Origin: a virus
IMG/VR virus record: IMGVR_UViG_3300030107_000416
Coordinates: 1 to 30,050 of that record
Direction: 5' to 3' (one strand)
Length of the DNA: 30,050 nucleotides
Shown: piece by piece, positions 1 to 6,389 of the stretch
Layout: the number at the start of each line of letters is the position of its first letter
How positions within the stretch are numbered: the stretch's first letter is position 1
Made by a program: the position numbers and the translations under genes
Notes under the pieces: generated by a model
What the model saw: only the letters and a program-made list of their open reading frames with translations
Database searches by the model: none
Told to the model about the DNA's origin: nothing

Positions 1-1
1 T

Positions 2-181
2 GTAGATGCAGAAGCGTTTTTAGATTTTTATGAAAGCAAAGATTGGAAAATTGGTAAGAATAAAATGAAAGATTGGAAAGCTGCAATAAGAACTTGGGAA
101 CGTAGAGAAACAAAGAAACCAACTATGAGTAAATTACATTCACAAATAAATGAATGGAAAGAAGCTAAAAAATTATTATGA
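2..181 (+). CDS. C-terminal end of a replication-initiation-type protein (5' truncated)
   Basis: An open frame runs in from the left edge and encodes 59 residues ending in KKLL and TGA; the start lies outside the window. The visible part contains FLDFYESKDWKIGKNKMKDW followed by AIRTWERR. It matches, almost residue for residue, the C-terminal domain of the protein at 29424-30038 (FFAFYEARGWMIGKNKMKNW, then CMITWEKN). That domain follows a winged-helix-like region in the right-hand gene, so this fragment is inferred to be the end of a paralogous replication or DNA-binding protein. The stop overlaps the next ATG (ATGA at 178-181), indicating translational coupling. Function of the domain itself is unknown to me. 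Confidence 0.7.
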   Translation, partial: VDAEAFLDFYESKDWKIGKNKMKDWKAAIRTWERRETKKPTMSKLHSQINEWKEAKKLL

Positions 182-447
182 AAAATTTTGCAATACTTTT
201 AATAATATTTGCAACATTAAATAGTTGTGTAAAAGAAACATACAATCCTATTAATAATAATATAAATACTTGTTTAGATACTTGTGGTATTATAATTGGT
301 GCTACTCACTTGATGAATGATTATCCAATTATTACATCAATATTAACAATAGAAACTTCTTGTGATAGTGTAGAAATAACGAGTATTCATACATTAGAAG
401 AAATATATTATTATACAGGAATGGATATTTGTTTTAATAGAAATTAA
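178..447 (+). CDS. small predicted lipoprotein
   Basis: 89 residues. The N-terminus is a lipoprotein signal: Met-Lys-Asn, a hydrophobic stretch (FAILLIIFATL), then the lipobox LNSC with the lipidated Cys at residue 17. After the Cys comes VKETYN; an early Lys-Glu next to the Cys is reminiscent of surface-export signals of Bacteroidetes lipoproteins, but this is weak. The mature part is about 73 residues with three further Cys. It starts inside the stop of the previous gene (ATGA). Phage lipoproteins of this size often alter the host envelope, for example superinfection exclusion; that role is inference from class and context only. I recognise no named family. Confidence 0.75.
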   Translation: MKNFAILLIIFATLNSCVKETYNPINNNINTCLDTCGIIIGATHLMNDYPIITSILTIETSCDSVEITSIHTLEEIYYYTGMDICFNRN

Positions 448-453
448 AAAAAT

Positions 454-822
454 ATGAAACCACTAAAAAACGAAAACGATAAAGACTTGACTAACAAAGT
501 GTTAGACTTAATTGCTAAAACATCAGTAGAGATAGGACACAAAATAGATAGAGATACTTTAGCTAGTCTAAGTAAAATATTTGCATCAGACTTAATACAA
601 GAAAAAAGATTTGGAAATATGACTTTTAATCAAATAGAAGATGCTTTTAGACTAGGAGTTAGATTTGGAAAAGATGAACCATTTTTAAATATAAGAACAT
701 TCTATAAATGGGTGTATCATCATAAAAAAGTAGTTGATGATGCTGAACATCAAGTAAGGGAGTTAGGTATGCCAAAAGAAAAGGTGCCATTTTATCAAGA
801 ACCTATAAAATTATTAAAATGA
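454..822 (+). CDS. conserved phage protein, unknown function
   Basis: 122 residues, soluble, mostly helical by composition. The central part has the pattern FNQIEDAFRLGVRFGKDEPF followed by LNIRTFYKWVYHHKK. I associate that pattern with hypothetical proteins near replication genes of Bacteroidetes phages, but cannot assign a function. The C-terminal tail is Pro/Lys-rich. It sits between the lipoprotein and a small basic protein and overlaps the latter by 4 nt (ATGA at 819), so it belongs to the same translated chain. A replication or helicase-loading accessory role would be a guess from position. Confidence 0.7.
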   Translation: MKPLKNENDKDLTNKVLDLIAKTSVEIGHKIDRDTLASLSKIFASDLIQEKRFGNMTFNQIEDAFRLGVRFGKDEPFLNIRTFYKWVYHHKKVVDDAEHQVRELGMPKEKVPFYQEPIKLLK

Positions 823-1115
823 AAACAAAAGACAAAGTAAGATATTGGCTTACAAAATACGAACATCTAAGAGATAATGACTATAAATTATGTTGTAATA
901 TTTGGAATCAAGAATTAAAAGAATATATTATTATGGATAATTCAACTGCTAGAGATTTTCTAAGAATATATGCTTTAGGAAAACTAACATCAGCACCAAG
1001 TATTAAAAGAGCAAGAGCAAAACTTCAAGAAGAAGAACCTGAATTAAGAGGTAGTAAATATAAGTTAAGAAAGAAAACTTATAACAAGGAATGGCGTAAA
1101 ATAGCAGGGGTATGA
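819..1115 (+). CDS. small basic phage protein, unknown
   Basis: 98 residues, strongly basic. The second half reads TSAPSIKRARAKLQEEEPEL and then RGSKYKLRKK, a helical segment followed by a Lys/Arg-rich tail, which would suit nucleic-acid binding. I recall similar short proteins directly upstream of NinG-type nucleases in Bacteroidetes phages, but know no tested function. Both ends overlap neighbours by the ATGA arrangement (819-822 and 1112-1115), tying it to the NinG-like gene downstream. Confidence 0.7.
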   Translation: MKTKDKVRYWLTKYEHLRDNDYKLCCNIWNQELKEYIIMDNSTARDFLRIYALGKLTSAPSIKRARAKLQEEEPELRGSKYKLRKKTYNKEWRKIAGV

Positions 1116-1519
1116 AAAAAACCATAACTAAACTAAAAAAAGAATTAGATAAATGGTTTAGTCTATATATTAGACTAAGAGAAGCATCTGATCTTGGAAT
1201 GTGTCAATGTTTTACTTGTGGCAAAGTAGATCACTATAAAAAAATGCAATGTGGTCATTTTCAAAGTCGCAGACATTTATCTACAAGATGGAATGAGCAA
1301 AATTGTCAAGTGCAATGTCCTGCTTGTAATGTGTTTAGATATGGAGAACAATGGAAGTTTGGTTTAAGGTTAGAATATAAATATGGTGAAGGAACATCTG
1401 AAGAATTAGAAGTGTTATCATTAAAAAAACACAAGAAATTAAGATGGGAATATGAAGATGGTATAAGTTATTACAAAAACTTTGTTAATAATTTAAAAAC
1501 GGAAAAAAGTATTTTGTAA
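1112..1519 (+). CDS. NinG/Rap-like recombination endonuclease
   Basis: 135 residues. After a helical basic N-terminus there is a zinc-binding core: C31, C33 and C36 (CQCFTC), the motif MQCGHFQSRRH (His49), and a second Cys pair in CQVQCPACN (C69, C72), followed by YGEQWKFGLRLEYKYG. This order of CxxC, GHF-x-SRR, N-x-Q-C-x-x-C-N and the G-L-KYG tail is the signature of the lambda NinG (Rap) family, structure-specific nucleases that act on recombination intermediates. Length is shorter than lambda NinG (about 200) but usual for the core. A NinB-like gene lies at 3756-4139, so the operon carries a lambda nin-type recombination pair. Confidence 0.85.
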   Translation: MKKTITKLKKELDKWFSLYIRLREASDLGMCQCFTCGKVDHYKKMQCGHFQSRRHLSTRWNEQNCQVQCPACNVFRYGEQWKFGLRLEYKYGEGTSEELEVLSLKKHKKLRWEYEDGISYYKNFVNNLKTEKSIL

Positions 1520-1540
1520 ATTATTCTTTTAAATTTGGAT

Positions 1541-1897
1541 ATGCTAAATCCAATATATACAAGTGAAGAACATAAAACACTTATAAATTTATATTTAAGC
1601 ACTTGTAAAGAATTTTGCAAAGACATCACTACTAAATCTAAATACAATAATTATTTAGAAGTGTTAGATACTATAATAGAATACCATAACAATTATGGTT
1701 CAGGAGTTAAGGAAAATAATTTTTATGATTGGATAATGATTATACCTATAAATGTATCAGTAGCAACAAATGCTTTTTTTGCAGGAGTAGAAACAAAAAG
1801 AAATGCTGCAACATTAAGAAGTTATAAGGTTATTTTAGAACAATTAGTAGAAGAAGTTGCAGACAAGATAAATGATTTTGAATTAACTAATGACTGA
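1541..1897 (+). CDS. phage protein, unknown
   Basis: 118 residues from ATG 1541 (MLNPIYTSEEHKTL). A TTG six bases earlier (1535) is also in frame, but ATG is preferred here. Acidic and helical by composition, with no motif I recognise. The end overlaps the sigma-like gene by 8 nt. The sequence TAAATTTG at 1530-1537 resembles a Bacteroidetes -7 box, but it has no correctly spaced TTG upstream and lies almost on the start codon, so I do not call a promoter. Confidence 0.7.
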   Translation: MLNPIYTSEEHKTLINLYLSTCKEFCKDITTKSKYNNYLEVLDTIIEYHNNYGSGVKENNFYDWIMIIPINVSVATNAFFAGVETKRNAATLRSYKVILEQLVEEVADKINDFELTND

Positions 1898-2465
1898 TAT
1901 ATATATAGAAATATCAAAATTATCAGATAAGTTTAAAGAAATGTGCTATGGTCTTACAACAGATGAAAACAAAATAAATAATTGTGTCCAGGAGTTAATG
2001 TTGTATTTTTTACAAATGAATCCTGACACATTAAAAGGTATTTGGGAAAAAGATGGAAAGCAAGGAATTATAAGATATGGTGCAGTAGTTTTAAAAAGAG
2101 CATTAACAAGTCCTAGAAGTCCATTTTATTATAAGTATGAAAAGTATTATACACGTATTGATAAATTCCATTGTGATTCTAAATCGGATATTACTAATAT
2201 TGATTATGGAGGTCATAATATTTATTATAACAATTTATCAAACATTTCAGAAGAAGAACAAAAATATCAATGGGAAAAATTAGAAGAAATAGATAGGCAG
2301 TTAGATAAATTAGATAGTTGGTATGATAGAGAATTATTTAAGTTATATTATTACGAAGGTAACACATTAGATAGTTTAGCAGCTAAAACTAAGATAAGTA
2401 GGAATAGTTTGTTTACAACAATAGATAAAGTAAGATCAATATTAAAAAAAGAATTAAATGAATAG
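1890..2465 (+). CDS. sigma-70-like factor / HTH transcription regulator
   Basis: 191 residues. The N-terminal half has a region-2-like helical pattern (CVQELMLYFLQMNPDTL, then IIRYGAVVLKRAL). The C-terminus (residues about 145-190) has the layout of sigma region 4: DRELFKLYYYEGNTLDSLAA followed by KTKISRNSLFTTIDKVR, a helix-turn-helix with the recognition helix around residues 171-182. The linker (95-135) is acidic and poorly conserved-looking. Phage proteins of this layout redirect RNA polymerase or regulate late genes. It is the only visible candidate for reading the TCTATTATAT element repeated upstream of late genes; that link is inference. It could instead be an ArpU/RinA-type late activator. 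Confidence 0.7.
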   Translation: MTDIYIEISKLSDKFKEMCYGLTTDENKINNCVQELMLYFLQMNPDTLKGIWEKDGKQGIIRYGAVVLKRALTSPRSPFYYKYEKYYTRIDKFHCDSKSDITNIDYGGHNIYYNNLSNISEEEQKYQWEKLEEIDRQLDKLDSWYDRELFKLYYYEGNTLDSLAAKTKISRNSLFTTIDKVRSILKKELNE

Positions 2466-2856
2466 ATTTTTTGTACCTAATCAAGTCTATGAAGATAGAT
2501 TAGCAATATGCAAAGAATGTGTTTATTATTTTAAACCAACAGGAACTTGTAAACGATGCTTATGCTTTATGAAAGTTAAAGCAAGATTAGCACCTATGGC
2601 TTGTCCACAAAAATATTGGGATAAAACAACTGAAGTAGAAACACCTGATGATTTGCCACAAGAAATAATAGATGAAATATTAGATATGTGGGATGATTTA
2701 AAAACAGGTAAAGCAAAGAACCAAGCAGCTAAAAAAAGAATGATTGAAACTTACAATACAATTTTTATGACTTCTTATTCACCAGGCACTAATTGTGGTT
2801 CCTGTATATCTACTTGTTATGAAGGAATAAAAAAATTATATAATAAATACAAATAA
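2458..2856 (+). CDS. cysteine-rich zinc-ribbon-like phage protein
   Basis: 132 residues with two Cys-rich parts. The first, near residues 18-50, is ICKECVYYF...GTCKRCLCFMKVKARL...ACPQKYW, a likely zinc site (CxxC, CxxCxC, CP). The C-terminus has SPGTNCGSCISTCYEGIKKL. I recognise the arrangement as a recurrent small phage protein of Bacteroidetes phages but know no function. It overlaps the sigma-like gene by 8 nt, so the two may be produced together. A protein- or nucleic-acid-binding accessory role is possible but not shown. Confidence 0.7.
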   Translation: MNRFFVPNQVYEDRLAICKECVYYFKPTGTCKRCLCFMKVKARLAPMACPQKYWDKTTEVETPDDLPQEIIDEILDMWDDLKTGKAKNQAAKKRMIETYNTIFMTSYSPGTNCGSCISTCYEGIKKLYNKYK

Positions 2857-2860
2857 AAAA

Positions 2861-3052
2861 ATGGAAATACCTAAAGAAATAGAAGTTATGTTAGATGCCC
2901 AAAGATGGTGTCATAAAAATGATATTGAACATTATACAAAACAATTAATTAGATTGTTTATAGTAATAAGAAAAAATGATAAAATCTATGAATTAGAATT
3001 ATCACAAAATGAAATAGAAAAAATAGCAGAAGAATATAAAAATGACAAATAA
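2861..3052 (+). CDS. small phage protein, unknown
   Basis: 63 residues, charged, starting MEIPKEIEVMLDAQRWCHKN, with a helical Lys/Glu C-terminus. An AAAAAA-ATGG context precedes the start, and the end overlaps the DUF3310 gene by 11 nt. No family recognised. The tight packing and the lack of another frame in this stretch support it as a real gene. Confidence 0.6.
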   Translation: MEIPKEIEVMLDAQRWCHKNDIEHYTKQLIRLFIVIRKNDKIYELELSQNEIEKIAEEYKNDK

Positions 3053-3305
3053 AAAAGACTATAAAAAACAAGCACAACCAAGTTATTATTCAGGAACACT
3101 ATATGGATATTCAGCTAAGGATATTGTAGATGATTTTAAACTTACTGCCTGGACAGCACAAGCTGTACAATATATATTAAGAGCAGGTAAAAAAGATGGT
3201 AGTCCTGCTGAACAAGATATACAGAAAGCTATAAATGTATTGCAATTTGAATTAGATAAATTATATGAAGAAAGTAAAACTAGAACAGGAGGATTAGTAA
3301 GATGA
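3042..3305 (+). CDS. DUF3310-type protein
   Basis: 87 residues. The core reads SYYSG...YSAKDIVDDFKLTAWTAQAVQYILRAGKKDG...EQDIQKAINVLQFELDKL. This is the DUF3310 pattern (Y-x-G, a helix, A-x-x-Y-I-x-R-A-G-K-K-D, then D-x-x-K-A-x-x-x-L), short helical proteins sometimes labelled nucleotide kinase-like in phages. Their biochemical role is not established; related helical folds occur in nucleotide pyrophosphohydrolases. It overlaps both neighbours and sits in the early gene block, compatible with nucleotide metabolism. Confidence 0.75.
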   Translation: MTNKKDYKKQAQPSYYSGTLYGYSAKDIVDDFKLTAWTAQAVQYILRAGKKDGSPAEQDIQKAINVLQFELDKLYEESKTRTGGLVR

Positions 3306-3562
3306 CAATATACAGATGCGAATGTGGTAAAGAAGAAAAAGAAATAGGTAAAGCAACCATAGTTTTAAGGGATGGTAAATGGGTATGTAAGGAAGCTGAA
3401 TGTAGTTGTGGTAAATATATGGATAGTAAACCTGAAGATGGTATGCCACAACTAAAAAGAACTGAAGCATCACTAAGTAAAAAAAAAAGACACGATAAGT
3501 TGTGGGATGGTGCGAAAGAAAAACTAATAGGAGAAAGAGGTGTTAACGAACCATTTAAGTAA
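3302..3562 (+). CDS. small zinc-ribbon-like protein
   Basis: 86 residues with paired cysteines: YRCECGKEEKE near residues 4-14, and VCKEAECSCGKYMDSK near 30-45, which could bind one zinc. The rest is Lys/Glu-rich and ends INxPF-like as VNEPFK. It begins inside the stop of the DUF3310 gene (ATGA) and ends at a TAATG junction with the next gene. No function recognised. Confidence 0.65.
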   Translation: MTIYRCECGKEEKEIGKATIVLRDGKWVCKEAECSCGKYMDSKPEDGMPQLKRTEASLSKKKRHDKLWDGAKEKLIGERGVNEPFK

Positions 3563-3759
3563 TGAAAAAAAGAAGATCAAGAACATATTTAAAAAGTCAA
3601 AGAAGTAAAGCAGTTAAATATTATTTCTTAAATCCTGATACTACTTTAAAATGTTTAGCAGAAAAATTTAGAGTAAATCAAGATAAATTAAGTAAAGATA
3701 TAAGCGCAAAATTACAAGAAAAATTTAATAATAGTGTAGCAAGAAAGTTTAACAAATGA
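3562..3759 (+). CDS. small basic HTH-like protein
   Basis: 65 residues, very basic. The middle, NPDTTLKCLAEKFRVNQDKL followed by SKDI, fits a helix-turn-helix (helix, turn at FRVN, recognition helix), as in resolvase- or sigma-type HTH segments, so DNA binding is plausible. It starts by TAATG overlap with the preceding gene and ends ATGA-coupled to the NinB-like gene. It could be a regulator of the operon or an accessory of recombination; neither is shown. Confidence 0.6.
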   Translation: MKKRRSRTYLKSQRSKAVKYYFLNPDTTLKCLAEKFRVNQDKLSKDISAKLQEKFNNSVARKFNK

Positions 3760-4139
3760 ATTTTGTAGTAAATACAACCCAAGACAAGCAGACATTATTT
3801 AACTACTTAAAAGAGTTAGGAAACGACTATATAGTAAAAGTAAAGAAACAAAGAAACAATAGAAGCAATATGCAGAACAATTATTATTGGGCTTGTATAG
3901 TACAACCATTAGCAAATGAATTAGGATATTTTCCTGATGAAATGCACGACACACTTAAAATAAAGTTTTCAAGTGAATGGCAAAGTATAGACATAAACGA
4001 CAAACAGATAGGACTTCAGAAAGTAAATAGCACAGCTAGAATGAATAGTAAAGAGTTTGAAATATATGCAGACCAAATAAGGATATGGGCAATGACAGAA
4101 CTAGGTATAAGATTAATGCTACCAAATGAATACGAATGA
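3756..4139 (+). CDS. NinB-like recombination protein
   Basis: 127 residues. The pattern NNRSNMQNNYYWACIVQPLANELGYFPDEMHDTLK, followed by an ST motif, EFEIYADQIRIWAMTELGI and a final LPNEYE, matches the NinB (lambda Orf/YbcN-type) family: Q-N-x-Y-W, G-Y-x-x-D-E-x-H, then E-F-x-x-Y-x-x-x-x-x-x-W. NinB proteins bind single-stranded DNA and act in RecBCD-independent phage recombination, linked to the NinG nuclease, which is also present at 1112-1519. The stop overlaps the start of the methyltransferase gene (ATGA). Confidence 0.8.
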   Translation: MNFVVNTTQDKQTLFNYLKELGNDYIVKVKKQRNNRSNMQNNYYWACIVQPLANELGYFPDEMHDTLKIKFSSEWQSIDINDKQIGLQKVNSTARMNSKEFEIYADQIRIWAMTELGIRLMLPNEYE

Positions 4140-4774
4140 AGATACTTAATTTATATGCAGGTATAGGTGGTAATAGAAAGTTATGGGGAGATGACCACGA
4201 AATAACAGCAGTAGAAATAAATAAAGACATTTCTAAAATATATAAAGATTTTTATCCTAATGACAATGTAATAGTGGCAGATGCACACGAATATTTAAGA
4301 TTTAATTTTAAAAATTATGATTTTATATGGAGTAGTCCGCCCTGTCCAACTCATTCAAGATTAAACTTTTCTAGCAGATCAAGAGGTAAAGAATATAAAT
4401 ATCCTGATATGAAGCTTTATGAAGAAATTATTTTTTTAAAAACTTGGTTTAAGGGAAAATGGATTGTAGAAAATGTAAGAAGCTATTATGAACCTTTAAT
4501 AAAACCTCAAGAACTATCAAGACATTATTTTTGGACTAATTTTTTAATGCAAAAAATTAATATTAAAAGTGTAATAGTAGGTAATAATAAAAATAATACA
4601 CTAGAACATAAAATGAAAGAAAGAAATATCTATATTAAAAATTGGCACAATTACAAAGGAGATAAAAGAACTTTGCTAAATAATTGTGTAGATAGTAAAA
4701 TTGGTTTACATATTTTAAATGCAGCTCTAGGAATTATTAAAGCAAATAACAGTCAGCAAAATAAATTGTTCTAA
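4136..4774 (+). CDS. divergent cytosine-C5 DNA methyltransferase
   Basis: 212 residues, about half the usual size of a bacterial C5-methyltransferase. Motif I is LNLYAGIGGNRKL (residues 4-16), motif II has VEIN with Glu27, and motif IV is WSSPPCPTHSR with the catalytic Cys at 70 in PPC. Motif VI is VENV (111-114). A recognisable motif VIII (QxRxR) and a separate target-recognition domain are missing; in their place stands SRHYFWTNF. The reaction would be transfer of methyl from S-adenosylmethionine to cytosine C5 in DNA, probably protecting phage DNA from host restriction. I have seen this short form in phages, but specificity cannot be read. It is the last gene before the packaging block. 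Confidence 0.75.
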   Translation: MKILNLYAGIGGNRKLWGDDHEITAVEINKDISKIYKDFYPNDNVIVADAHEYLRFNFKNYDFIWSSPPCPTHSRLNFSSRSRGKEYKYPDMKLYEEIIFLKTWFKGKWIVENVRSYYEPLIKPQELSRHYFWTNFLMQKINIKSVIVGNNKNNTLEHKMKERNIYIKNWHNYKGDKRTLLNNCVDSKIGLHILNAALGIIKANNSQQNKLF

Positions 4775-4790
4775 TTTCTATTATATAGTA
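4775..4790 (+). promoter_or_regulatory. late-gene element, copy 1 (TTTCTATTATATAGTA)
   Basis: One of five copies of a shared element with invariant core TCTATTATAT, all lying between genes. This copy is 27 nt upstream of the small terminase ATG. TATTAT matches a -10-like hexamer in five of six bases, so a promoter is the simplest reading, but no conserved -35 or -33 box is seen. Confidence 0.6.
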
Positions 4791-4794
4791 CAAC

Positions 4795-4806
4795 TTGATT
4801 AATCAA
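4795..4806. promoter_or_regulatory. perfect 12-bp palindrome before the terminase genes
   Basis: TTGATTAATCAA is a perfect inverted repeat without spacer, lying between the late element and the small terminase ATG. A dimeric regulator or the small terminase itself could bind here; either is inference. Confidence 0.4.
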
Positions 4807-4817
4807 ATTATTTCAAA

Positions 4818-5075
4818 ATGAATACACACGGAGGTAAAAGAATAGGTGCAGGTAGAAAACCTAAAGCAGATGAACAAAAGCTAATAGAGAAACTTACACC
4901 TTTAAATGAATTAGCATTAGATTCATTAAAAAAAGGATTAGAGAAAAAAGAACAATGGGCAGTTAAGTTATACTTTGAATATTTTTATGGTAGACCACAA
5001 CAAAGGGTTGATGTTACAACTAATGAAGAAAGTCTTAATATGCCATTAATAAACTTTGTAAAAACTGAATCTTAA
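4818..5075 (+). CDS. terminase small subunit (TerS-like)
   Basis: 85 residues. It begins NTHGGKRIGAGRKPKADEQK, the GGxRxGAGRKPK motif found at the start of many phage small terminases, followed by a helical region (NELALDSLKKGLEKKEQWAV, then KLYFEYFYGRPQQ) and a short tail. TerS recognises phage DNA and hands it to the large subunit; it usually acts as a ring in the infected cytoplasm. At 85 residues it is short for the family. It overlaps the large terminase frame by about 11 nt, and a late element plus palindrome precede it. Confidence 0.8.
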   Translation: MNTHGGKRIGAGRKPKADEQKLIEKLTPLNELALDSLKKGLEKKEQWAVKLYFEYFYGRPQQRVDVTTNEESLNMPLINFVKTES

Positions 5076-6267
5076 CGAAAAATATAATCCATTATTTGAA
5101 TCTGATGCACGTTATTTTATAATAACAGGTGGTAGAGGATCAGGAAAGTCATTTGCTGTAACAGTATTTCTAACACTACTTACAATGTCAGCAAACATTA
5201 GAGTATTGTTTACACGTTACACTATGGTGTCAGCACATCTATCAATAATACCTGAGTTCCTAGAAAAGATAGGTCTATTAGGATTTGATGATATATTTAA
5301 TGTAAACAAAGCTGAAGTAGTAAATACTAAAAACAATAGTGATATATTATTTAGAGGTATTAAGACATCAGCAGGAAACCAAACTGCAAGTTTAAAATCA
5401 TTAACAGGTGTTTCTAATTGGGTGCTTGATGAAGCAGAAGAATTAACAGATGAAGATATATTTGATACTATTGATTTAAGTATTAGAGAAAAAGATATAC
5501 AAAATAGAATTATACTTATATTGAATCCTGTTACTAAAGAACATTGGATATATAATAGGTTCTTTCAAAACAAAGGCGTAGAAGCAGGTTTTAATGGCGT
5601 TAAAGACAATGTATGCTATATCCATAGTACATACCTAGACAACATAGAAAACCTCTCTAAGAGCTTCCTAGAGCGTGTAGAAGCTATAAAGCATAGGAAC
5701 TTTAAGAAATACAAGCACAAAATACTTGGTGGATGGTTAGACAAGGCTGAGGGTGTAGTATTTGAAAATTGGAGTATAGGAGAATTTAATCCTGACAACC
5801 TACAAACATCTTGTGGAATGGATTTTGGTTTTAGTGTTGATCCTGATAGTCTTGTAGAGGTAGCAATAGATAAAAGAAAAAAGAAGATGTATCTTAAAGA
5901 ACATATATATCAAAATGGTTTAAAATCACACGAATTAGCGCAGATAGTTTTAGATAAGGTAGATAATAAACTTATTATAGCTGATAGTGCAGAACCAAGA
6001 TTAATTGAAGATTTAAGACATTTAGGAGTTAATATAAAACCTGTAAAAAAAGGAACAATAGAAAGTGGAATAACAAGGATGCAAGATTATGAATTAATTG
6101 TATCACCTGAATCTATAAACATAGCTAAAGAATTAAACAATTATGTGTACGCAGATAAAGGAAGTAAGTTGTATGTAGATGCATACAACCATAGTATTGA
6201 TGCCTGTCGTTATAATGTTATTTATCATTTAGATAATCCTAATTATGGTAAGTATTTTGTACAGTAA
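5065..6267 (+). CDS. terminase large subunit (PBSX-type ATPase/nuclease)
   Basis: About 400 residues. The first in-frame ATG (5185) would cut off the ATPase loop, because codons upstream encode NPLF..DARYFIITGGRGSGKS with Walker A at residues 22-29. The frame is open back to a stop at 5059-5061 and holds no ATG, GTG or TTG before 5185, so I place the start at CTG 5065 (or a +1 shift out of the small subunit). Walker B is WVLDEAEE (119-126, Asp122/Glu123). The nuclease domain has Asp253 (GMDFGFSVDPD), Asp307 (IIADSAEPR) and Asp379 (NHSIDACRY). The protein pumps DNA into the prohead and cuts it. Domain order and motifs fit the PBSX/Terminase_3 group. Confidence 0.9.
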   Translation: MNLNEKYNPLFESDARYFIITGGRGSGKSFAVTVFLTLLTMSANIRVLFTRYTMVSAHLSIIPEFLEKIGLLGFDDIFNVNKAEVVNTKNNSDILFRGIKTSAGNQTASLKSLTGVSNWVLDEAEELTDEDIFDTIDLSIREKDIQNRIILILNPVTKEHWIYNRFFQNKGVEAGFNGVKDNVCYIHSTYLDNIENLSKSFLERVEAIKHRNFKKYKHKILGGWLDKAEGVVFENWSIGEFNPDNLQTSCGMDFGFSVDPDSLVEVAIDKRKKKMYLKEHIYQNGLKSHELAQIVLDKVDNKLIIADSAEPRLIEDLRHLGVNIKPVKKGTIESGITRMQDYELIVSPESINIAKELNNYVYADKGSKLYVDAYNHSIDACRYNVIYHLDNPNYGKYFVQ

Positions 6268-6319
6268 ACCCCCAAAGATAATAATGTAAACGACAAGAGA
6301 AGAATTAGGGGATTTACTG
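6262..6319 (+). other. long imperfect hairpin at the end of the terminase gene
   Basis: CAGTAAACCCC (6262-6272) pairs with GGGGATTTACTG (6308-6319): 11 base pairs with one bulged A and a loop of about 35 nt. It spans the terminase stop codon. C5 and G4 runs are rare in this AT-rich DNA, which makes the match stand out. No U-tract follows, so a simple intrinsic terminator is unlikely; an mRNA processing or stability element is possible. Confidence 0.4.
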
Positions 6320-6372
6320 AACTTAATAAAATGAAGTAGCAAATATAATTATTTTAAACTAAAAAACAACTT

Positions 6373-6388
6373 TTTCTATTATATAGTA
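6373..6388 (+). promoter_or_regulatory. late-gene element, copy 2 (TTTCTATTATATAGTA)
   Basis: Identical over 16 bases to the copies at 4775 and 18435. Only one base separates it from the ATG at 6390. If TATTAT is the -10 box, transcription would start at or next to the ATG, giving a leaderless or nearly leaderless mRNA for the tail chaperone. Confidence 0.6.
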
Positions 6389-6389
6389 T

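Noticed and set aside
1530-1537. Bacteroidetes promoter from TAAATTTG
   Set aside because: No TTG at 17-23 nt upstream (nearest is 13 nt away) and the box nearly overlaps the start codon of the following gene.
5185-6267. Large terminase starting at ATG 5185
   Set aside because: This start removes the Walker A motif encoded at 5128-5151; the frame is open further upstream.
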